DNA of 64,000 nt, taken from Lampris incognitus. Taxonomy: Eukaryota; Chordata; Actinopteri; Lampriformes; Lampridae. Below, one piece after another: positions 57,520-64,000 of the stretch (its first letter is position 1; each line of letters opens with the position of its first letter). The notes under the pieces were generated by a model, which was not told where the DNA came from, did no database searches, and saw only the letters and a list, made by a program, of their open reading frames with translations. Position numbers and translations under genes: made by a program. Where the stretch lies: the NCBI RefSeq assembly GCF_029633865.1, contig NC_079215.1, positions 48,693,843-48,757,842 on the forward strand. Direction: 5' to 3'.

Positions 57520-57880
57520 ATGAATAGCTCAAAACGTGAAGGTTTTAGGGCATACAGTATATTTGTTCAGAGCACTAATATAAATAGTTATTTCCACATC
57601 TTTTGAGCCCAATATCAACTCGGGGCAACCTCCGAGAGCTGAGCCTGAGATATAGTCCCAGGGCTAAAAAGTGGGCGTGGCCATGTATGTGACCAGTGAA
57701 AATTAGTTTTTTGTAAATACCTGAAAAAGTAAAGGTTTTGGGGTATATGTTTGTTCATAATGCTTATATAAATGTGGTGCTTCTGCTTCTTTTGAGCCCA
57801 TGATCAGCTCTCTGCGACATTCAGGAGCCGAGATACTGATTTCCAGGCCTAAAAAGTGGGCGTGGCCATTTCAGAGACTT
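57520..57880. repeat. Subterminal direct repeat, two ~170-bp units
   Basis: Unit 1 (~57520-57690) and unit 2 (~57711-57880) share AAGGTTTT..GGGTATA, TTTTGAGCCCA, GAGCTGAGCCTGAGATA / GAGCCGAGATACTGAT and CTAAAAAGTGGGCGTGGCCA. Unit 2 lies within the right TIR; unit 1 is inside it and more diverged. Repeated subterminal motifs often bind transposase. Confidence 0.82.
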
Positions 57881-58012
57881 CCCCCACCTAAAATTTTGGG
57901 CTCCTTGCATTTTTTTCTTTATTGGACCCTAAATTAACAGAAAAACATTGGCTCAAATGTGAATGACTTTTTGCAGCCTTGACCCCATATTTGCCCTTAA
58001 CTGACCAGACTA
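57691..58012 (-). repeat. Right terminal inverted repeat
   Basis: Inverted match of 54139-54450, ending CCAGACTA at 58012 directly before TGT of the interrupted SINE-2. Confidence 0.95.
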
Positions 58013-58078
58013 TGTGCTCCTAGCTACACAGCTACAATGGGTTAAATGCAGAGCAGAATTTCCCCACATGGATTTTTT
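58013..58078 (+). mobile_element. SINE-2 copy, 3' portion
   Basis: Continuation of the SINE at 53863-54138 after the inserted element: CTCCTAGCTACACAGC, GGGTTAAATGCAGAGCAGAA, TTTCCCCACATGG. Confidence 0.85.
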
Positions 58079-58084
58079 TTGGTT

Positions 58085-58490
58085 TAAAATGTATTTTAAC
58101 TGATGATGCTGGTCGCGTGGTTTGGGTCCTGGACTGTTCCGTTGGCATCTGGACACTGCTTGGCTTCCTGTGCATCATGTTCTTCATAAATTTTATGTCC
58201 ATTATAATTCTGTTATCCTCTTTCAATGTTGTATTATGTAAATTGTGTGAACACAACATCCATTGCACGCTGTCCGTCTTGGGAGAGAGATTCCTCCTCT
58301 GTTGCTCTCCCTGAGGTTTCTTCCTATTTTTTTCTCCCTGTTAAAGGTTTTTTTAGAGAGTTGTTCCTTATCCGATGAGAGGGTCTAAGGACAGGATGTT
58401 GTGTTGCTGTTAAGCCCACTGAGGCAAATTTGTAATTTGTGATATTGGGCTATACAAATAAAATTGAATTGAATTGAATCAATAAAGTAT
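58085..58490 (+). mobile_element. Teleost retroposon ending in GAATT repeats
   Basis: CATCCATTGCACGCTGTCCG, GAGGTTTCTTCC, TTATCCGATGAGAGGGTC, GAGGCAAATTTGTAATTTGT and TTGGGCTATACAAATAAAA followed by (GAATT)3 form a repeat end I recognise from many fish genomes. The source family is not named here. Non-coding. Confidence 0.7.
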
Positions 58491-58638
58491 CTCAAAATAA
58501 AAAAAAAAGCAACATCTGCACATAAAACAACATTTGCAGGCAAAATGACCCCCCCCCCCGCCCCACAGATGGTTTGGCCCTTGGCTTGGCATGCATGACA
58601 TGATTTGGCCCTTGGGGAGCTAATTGGGGAACCCCGGA

Positions 58639-59475
58639 CTATATTGCTCTGTTTGTGCCAGAGATCCTTGGGGTGCACCAATTTCTGGCGCAGCATGTTT
58701 TGGGGTTTGAAAGTAACTGAGACGTGCTGTTTGGAGAAAATGCATCTCAACTGTTCCGACACTCCCACCACATACAGTATCACCACTGGTTTACGCTTAG
58801 GTAGCGGTTGTCCTCTTTTCAATTGGCTGGTGCACTGTTTGGGCATCTTCCTGGCTTTGACAAATGCCCAGTTAGGATAACCACACTTAGCCAGGGCCTG
58901 TTTAATTTGGGATTTCTCCCCTTCCCCAGCTGCTGTGTTGGTGGAGACGTTGTCAGCTCGGTGGTGCAGCGTCCTGATGACTCCTAGTTTGTGCTCCAGT
59001 GGATGATGAGAGTCAAACCTTAAGTACTGATCAGTATGTGTTGGTTTATGGTCAACATCAACAATCAAATGTCCCCCATCACCAATTGCAATTTCACCAT
59101 CTAAGAAGGCTAACCTGTCATTTTTCACATCCTTCCTGGTGAACTTGATGTGGTTGGTCACAGATTTAATGTGGTCGGAAGAGTGTTGCCATCTTACAAT
59201 GCTGTGATTGCAGCTAATCCCCAATCCACTGTGAATAATACTTGTAGCCATTTTAAATCTCATTAATGGTCACAGCATTTGCATGTGAAACTGATCGTTG
59301 GTTTCGGTTGTGACACAACTGCTCCTGTTTTGGTCATTATGCCCCAGTATTGTTTAAAAGGGTGGGGATATCTGCAGTCAGCTGAGACTGAAGAGGTCTC
59401 TTAGATGAGTGATGAAATGTTTCTCTGACTAAACCTTGTGCCCAGATGAACTGATTCAACATTCTGGGATTTGCT
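58639..59475 (-). pseudogene. Penelope-like element, 5' part: RT C-terminus and inverted pLTR piece
   Basis: The minus frame from ~59263 to 58639 reads DHIKSVTNHIKFTRKDVKND, RLAFLDGEIAIGDGGH, VDHKPTHTDQYLRFDSHHPL, ADNVSTNTAAGEGEKSQIKQ and NMLRQKLVHPKDLWHKQSNI, the palm/thumb-to-linker part of a Penelope-like RT. It ends exactly at the hAT boundary. The RT catalytic YADD region lies further 5' and is missing, so the copy is 5'-truncated. 59268-59475 is an inverted copy of the pLTR segment at 50375-50550, a structure known for truncated Penelope insertions. Confidence 0.85.
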
Positions 59476-60235
59476 TACCTGGATTATTGAGCATGCATCA
59501 AGACAAAAAACCTCTGTAGTTTTTAAATGCAAATATCTGGGAAGTGAGGCAGTTGTGGGTGGTTTACTTTGCTTCAGTCTGTACCAGTCAGCGACCCCTG
59601 CTGATATCTACTAGTCATATCATGCTTCAAGAAAGTGAAAGTATTAAAAGGGGCCTTAAATGACGAGAACATGGATGTTGTTAAGGTGATGTTGCTTTCG
59701 CCTCACCAGCCCGCCCCATGACCTAGAAATCTGACAAAGGTGCAAATTGGTGGTTATAAATATGGAACAAGCACACTTCCATCACCGAGTCCAAAAGGTA
59801 TTTCGTGGTTGTCATGCTAGCCTTACGGTGGCTTTTCCAATGGGTTTCATTCTTATATGGTTAATACGAAAAAAATTAACAGACATGTCTTTACTGAGCA
59901 CCCTGGGTGTCTAGAAAAGCGCTATATAAATGTAATGATTATTATTGATATTATTATTATTACTGTGTTGGCGTACCAGTGAAGACACTGATTTATAGTG
60001 TTAACACTATAAATCAGTCTCTTCACCAGTCACTGTCTTTGGTCAACTCTTGGCCGTTTTGCATTGAATGGATAGCAGTAGCATTCTGATCTGAACTTGA
60101 GTTTTGAGCGGCATATTCATGATCTAATTGGGGGGGGGGGGCTAACAATGACTGAAGGTTAAGGAAAACTATAACTCGAGGTGCTGATTCTCAGTGGGAT
60201 CAGCTCTACTAGAAATCCTTTCACATTACAGGGAG
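59476..60235. other. Unassigned DNA with a SINE-type tail and a palindrome
   Basis: A repeat tail (GAAAAGCGCTATATAAATGT then ATTATT runs) lies at ~59915-59965. A perfect 32-bp palindrome at 59987-60018, extended with mismatches to ~59977-60028, follows it. A G-run is near 60130. Confidence 0.6.
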
Positions 60236-60365
60236 TAGGCCCTGTGTTAGTCTGGCCACCTGTCCAGAGTGTCTCCCCGCCTGCCGCCCAAGGACTGCTG
60301 GGATAGGCACCAGCATCCCCGCAACCCTGAGAGCTGGATAAGCGGTTTGGATAATGGATGGATTA
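60236..60365 (-). repeat. Dispersed repeat (as 22741), reverse orientation
   Basis: On the minus strand it reads CCATTATCCAAACCGCTTAT, CTCTCAGGGTTGCGGGGATG, CCCAGCAGTCCTTGGGCGGC and GACACTCTGGACAGGTGGCC, matching 22741-22865. Confidence 0.82.
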
Positions 60366-61208
60366 CATGGAGTCATTTGATTCCCTGTTAATATCAAAAC
60401 TATGGCTTAATGCAGCTTTATTTATCTATCCATGATTACAACCTCTTACTTCAAGGGATGTGAACATTTGCAATGCCTTTTGAGTATAGTTTGAATTTTT
60501 TGCTGGTTTCTTTATCAGCAAATTGAATAAAATTGAAAACGAGTTTACAAAATGACATACTGCAGTTACAGCTCAAGCCTCAACGCAATAAAAAAAAATG
60601 CAATATTTAAACCTGGTGTGCACACCTTTGGTATCTAATGTGTCTTCAATCGTGTTGGATGTTTAAACACAAATTATTTTTGCTCAACAGAAAAGGCTTA
60701 CAGTCTCACATATCCAACCACTGTGAAAAAGGGTGAAGCTACCACTGTGAAAAAGGGTGAAGCTACTGACAGAGTCCTCTCCACTTCCCTAATGTCTTTG
60801 TTCTGGTTAGCTCCAACTGGGGTGAGAGCTGACCTAAGTCATGTTCCTATGTCCTCCTCATCTTCCTGCTCAAGGCTAGTGAGTCATTAAATTAGAGTTT
60901 CATTCAGGAGGCTGAATGTTGCTTAACCAAACTCACTGAACGGAGATTTAAAAAGGCCTTCAAAATACAAAGGAGAAATTTGGAGCCAATAGGCTTGGTA
61001 TAAGTTCCCCAGAGCCATCTCAGCATCAAGATGATCCCAGGCCCATGATAGATAACCATGTTTAGCTCCAGAAAGACAAAATATATACACAAAATGATTC
61101 TGTGGACTGAAAAGCGTTTGCTGCCAATGTGTTTGCTGCCAACGCCAGAGGTTTTTTTTTTATTGATTTCATAAAAAAATACCTTTTGGCAAAAACATGT
61201 ACCATGAA
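60366..61208. other. Unassigned AT-rich DNA
   Basis: A 20-bp direct repeat, ACCACTGTGAAAAAGGGTGA, occurs in tandem at ~60718 and ~60742. Nothing else recognised. Confidence 0.45.
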
Positions 61209-61660
61209 GGCATCTGGGTAGCGTAGCAGTCTATTCCGTTGCATACCAACACAGGGTTCACCAGTTCGAATCCCTGTGTTACCTCCGGCTTGGTCAGAAG
61301 TCCCTACAAACACAACTGGCCGTGTCTGCGGATGGGAAGCTGGATGTGGGTATGTGTCCTGGTTGCTGCACTAGTGCCTCCTCTGGTCAGTCAGGGCACC
61401 TGTTCGAGGGTGGGCTGGGGGGGGGTTGGGAAACTGGGGGGGAATAGCGTGATCCTCCCACATGCTACATTCCCCTGGTGAAACTCCTCACTGTCAGGTG
61501 AAAAGAAGTGGCTGGCAACTCCACATGTATTGAAGGAGGCATGTGGTAGTCTCAGCCCTCCCCGGAATGGCAGAGGGGGTGGAGCAGCGACCAGGATGGC
61601 TTGAAGAAGTGGGGTAATTGGCCAGACCCAATTGGGGTGAAAAAAAAAAAGGGGGGGGAC
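61209..61660 (+). mobile_element. SINE-1 copy, full length
   Basis: Head GGCATCTGGGTAGCGTAGCA with CAGTTCGAATCC B box, all body blocks in order, ending CAATTGGGGTGAAAAAAAAA and a G-run. No clear target duplication. Confidence 0.94.
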
Positions 61661-61883
61661 AAACTGAAGTCTCAACCTATATAGGAGTGACCTTTAAAGT
61701 TACAATCTGGACGATCAAAAACCTGATGATCACAATCCTGATGATCAACCTTCATGTTTGACTTAGTGACGCCTATGTGGATAATGATAACTGCCAGTGA
61801 TGTCATGACAGCAACTTCCCATTATGCTGTAAAGAAAAAGTTTTAACCATTGATGTTGAAGAATCTGTATGTAAAGGTAACAT

Positions 61884-62150
61884 GAAATAAATGGACTGCA
61901 TTTATATAGCACTTCTCTAGCTGCAACAGCCACTCAAAGCACTTTACAATCAACAAATGCCTCACACACACACACACACACCAACAGTGGTGTCAACCAT
62001 GTGAGGTAACAACCAGCTCATCGGGACCAGTTAGGTGCATTGCTCAGGCACCCCTTGACATTTTTGCAAGGAGGAGATGAGGATCGAACCGGCAACCCTC
62101 CAGTTACGAGTCGACCTGCTCCATGTCCGAGCCACTGTTCCCCCAGGTCT
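61884..62150 (-). mobile_element. tRNA-headed SINE
   Basis: On the minus strand, a head with GGGTTGCCGGTTCGATCC (B box) near 62080-62100 is preceded by an A-box-like region. It then runs through AAGGGGTGCCTGAGCAATGC, a short GT tract and AAGTGCTTTGAGTGGCTGTT to a TATAAATGCAGTCCATTTAT tail. The TTGAGTGGCTGTTG tail block also occurs inside the LINE at ~22180. Confidence 0.75.
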
Positions 62151-63860
62151 ATTATCAGTTTCGTCTGCCATATACTGTATCTGCTTATTAGCCACACAAA
62201 CGTAACTTCTGAAAAACTCACCACTCCCAGACTTATGCTTCTGTATTTGGGTATTATGGTGAAGGCATTGCTTTGTGCCAAATCGCCCACAGTGTCCTAC
62301 CCAGCAGTAACCATCAAACGAGCAACTACAAAAATACAAAAATGCTCTTGATTTGGATATTCATGGCAAAGCTGTTTTCTTAAAACAGTGGAGACATTTG
62401 ACTGCATGTTAATCTTTAGGGTTGTAGTTTTAAGGTCTTCGGTAATCTATCTTATGCCTGCTTCCTTAGTCATAATGGCCCAATGAAGATTTAAATTAGA
62501 AATGGTTCTGACATACTCCTAAGCAACACTGTTAGTTTCTAAAGGGTCTCCAAATTTTAGAAATCATATTAACATTAATCTGTTGTTATCTTTGTTCAAT
62601 ATAACCACCCCACATCGCTAACTCCATGATCAACAATGGAGTACTTCCAAAAGGCAAAGGCACATCAAAAGCTGCTGTATCGTTTTGATAGTGATTGTTC
62701 TGAGCTAGATAATTTACATCTACAAAACACACTGTTCCACTTAACATTCAACTACTGAGCCTGGTTGGAGCCTTCAGATAGGAATTTCAACACAGATTAA
62801 GACCTCAATCTATTATTGACACTGTCTGTGTGCATGAATGATTTAACATTATGAGATGGCATCAATCAACTTGGGAACGGTTTGCTGCAACTTCATCTTC
62901 AGTGGTCCTCTAAATGAAAGGAAAGGCAGTTTAATGGCATGCCAGTAATTGCCTGCATCTCTCAAGTCCTTGAAAATGAACTTGCTGAACTCCCAAAGGT
63001 GTATGGAACTAACCTAACCCTGAGGTAGGAAAATAAAACGAATTCTCCCACCTAGTGGCCAAAATATGCTGTTACCTTCTAAAATACTCCACAAGCCACA
63101 TATTTCAAACAAGCAGCACAGGCAAATTAAGACCATTCACTAATATTGGCTGGGCTACACTCCTCTCACCTATGACATGCATGTTTGATTTGCTTTATAA
63201 AGCCAGGCGTCAGGATGCATGAGCCAGATGATCTGGTCTGGAAACCTCAGCACAAGTGGCTTACGCATGGGTGGATTACCGAACGGGCCTATTGGGCCCA
63301 AGCCCAGGAGCCCAAGGGCTCAGGGGGCCCCTAAGTCAGAACCTCTATAGAAAGTCGCTGTTATTAATTTTGCATTTATTCTCGTTTAGTCAAAGAGCTC
63401 AGTTGCCTGATATCAGACAGAATTGTCAACTCGTTACATTTCCATCTTGAGTCTGACATTTCCTCCATTCCAGCCGTGGGGGAGGGGGATTCGATTTTCC
63501 TAAACCACTAACTAGAGACCAACATATTCGCCTGAATCTAACGTCTTCTTAAGTCAACACTGATGCGTAGCCATGCCAACATACTGGTTTTGCCAGGGTT
63601 TAAGAGTGGAGCGGAGCCAAATAAAAACAAACTACGATGTCGGGCGATATCGAGAAGCCTTGCCGTCTTGACAACAGCTTGACAACGGCCCCCCTTCCCG
63701 TGGCGCTCATTGGATAATCGCTCTTTCAACCGAGAAACCGCTGTTTCATGTTATGATGCCAGACCAGAAGAATCAGTCAACTCGGTGGAGTGGGTAGATT
63801 CAAAGGTCTGGACCCAGGCAAATGGCTTAGCCATCCATGTCAATAACACAGCCCCAAATA
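62151..63860. other. Unassigned DNA, about 1.7 kb
   Basis: No convincing gene or known repeat. A G/C-rich block with imperfect inverted GGGCCC units lies at ~63280-63335. Confidence 0.45.
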
Positions 63861-64000
63861 CAGGTAGTCCCCGGGTTACGAACAAGTTCCGTTTTTGAGT
63901 CTATTCTTATGTCGAGTATGTAAGTCGGAATAGTTACATACAGTTCACATCTCGCATCAATTAGTCAAATGTTTGTCATAGTATATAGTATATATTTTAC
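63861..64000. mobile_element. pogo/Tigger-like transposon terminus, cut by the window edge
   Basis: Starts CAGGTAGTCCCCGGGTTACG right after a TA dinucleotide, as in TA-targeting pogo-type elements. It continues with GTAAGTCGGAATAGTTACAT-type sequence. I recognise the terminal block as a vertebrate interspersed repeat. The other end lies outside the window. Confidence 0.5.

Larger units (their letters stand above)
54139..58012 (+). mobile_element. Unclassified DNA transposon with ~315-bp terminal inverted repeats
   Basis: The left 54139-54450 and right 57691-58012 are near-perfect inverted repeats starting TAGTCTRGTCAGTTAAGG. TGT adjoins both ends (54136-54138, 58013-58015). Removing the element with one TGT leaves the host SINE-2 at its expected length, so a 3-bp target duplication is likely. 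The interior carries a spliced gene on the plus strand (55290-57289), with a poly(A) signal AATAAA at 57308. The right end holds a ~170-bp subterminal direct repeat. The superfamily is not identified; 3-bp duplications occur in Harbinger, CACTA and Academ-type elements, but I could not find their diagnostic motifs. Confidence 0.88.
50872..58638 (+). mobile_element. hAT element splitting the Penelope-like element (holds further insertions)
   Basis: Left end CAGTGTGAACCCCAATAAGT and right end (other strand) CCGGGGTTCCCCAATTAG resemble the CAGNGGTTCCCCAA termini of hAT transposons. The transposase relic lies at 51805-53660. The 7.8-kb span also contains SINE-2, the 54139-58012 element and a retroposon at 58085-58490, so the hAT itself is about 3 kb. 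The 8-bp target duplication is not preserved. End positions are good to a few bases. Confidence 0.7.

Noticed and set aside
63280-63335. Transposon terminus from inverted GGGCCC units
   Set aside because: The inverted units are short and G/C-biased, with no flanking duplication or partner end.

Overview
The window looks like intergenic or intronic DNA from a teleost (ray-finned) fish. The evidence is dense CA/GT, GA and tetranucleotide microsatellites, tRNA-headed SINEs, CR1/L2-type LINEs, several Tc1 elements, a DIRS element, a Penelope-like element and hAT relics. I found no confident host protein-coding gene. Nearly everything supportable is mobile-element DNA. The only possible host-gene traces are a THAP-domain first exon (about 9.5-9.7 kb, minus strand, frameshifted) and a CpG-rich block with a perfect CRE palindrome (about 5.08-5.30 kb).

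Layout. 0-5 kb: CA tract, then a Ty3/Gypsy (Mag-like) LTR retrotransposon on the minus strand (952-4799) with 191-bp LTRs, a 1003-codon pol frame and no gag. 5-9 kb: CpG-rich block, a SINE with a perfect 15-bp target duplication, interleaved palindromes, then a 384-bp miniature LTR element (8426-8809) whose LTRs contain a tRNA-like pol III core. 9.5 kb: THAP exon. 10-20 kb: microsatellites, a small hAT-like MITE, and a 257-bp foldback element with 107-bp arms flanked by TA. 20-26 kb: a plus-strand LINE broken by two Tc1 elements, one of them (23000-24218) with an unbroken 369-codon transposase, followed by a minus-strand L2/Rex-type LINE. 26-41 kb: mostly unassigned DNA with SINE copies, a 17-bp minisatellite and simple repeats. 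41-47 kb: SINE with a 17-bp target duplication and a decayed DIRS element (minus). 48-50 kb: decayed Tc1. 50.4-59.5 kb: a four-layer nest (Penelope-like element, split by a hAT element, which holds a SINE, which is split by a 3.9-kb element with ~315-bp terminal inverted repeats). 60-64 kb: SINEs, unassigned DNA and the start of a pogo/Tigger-like terminus running off the window.

The main candidate for something undescribed is the 54139-58012 element. It has long near-identical terminal inverted repeats, a probable 3-bp target duplication deduced from the SINE it interrupts, and a spliced gene encoding two zinc-binding modules, a conserved mid-region and a C-terminal cysteine-rich domain. The gene has lost its central part. 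I could not place it in a named transposon superfamily. The miniature LTR element with tRNA-like LTRs is the second candidate.

For cross-reference, SINE-1 is the ~340-450-bp tRNA-headed family ending in an A-run plus G-run (nine copies or fragments here). SINE-2 is the family split by the 54-58 kb element. SINE-3 and SINE-4 are single copies at 44.2 and 41.1 kb. Family names rest on recognising motifs by eye; no database search was run.
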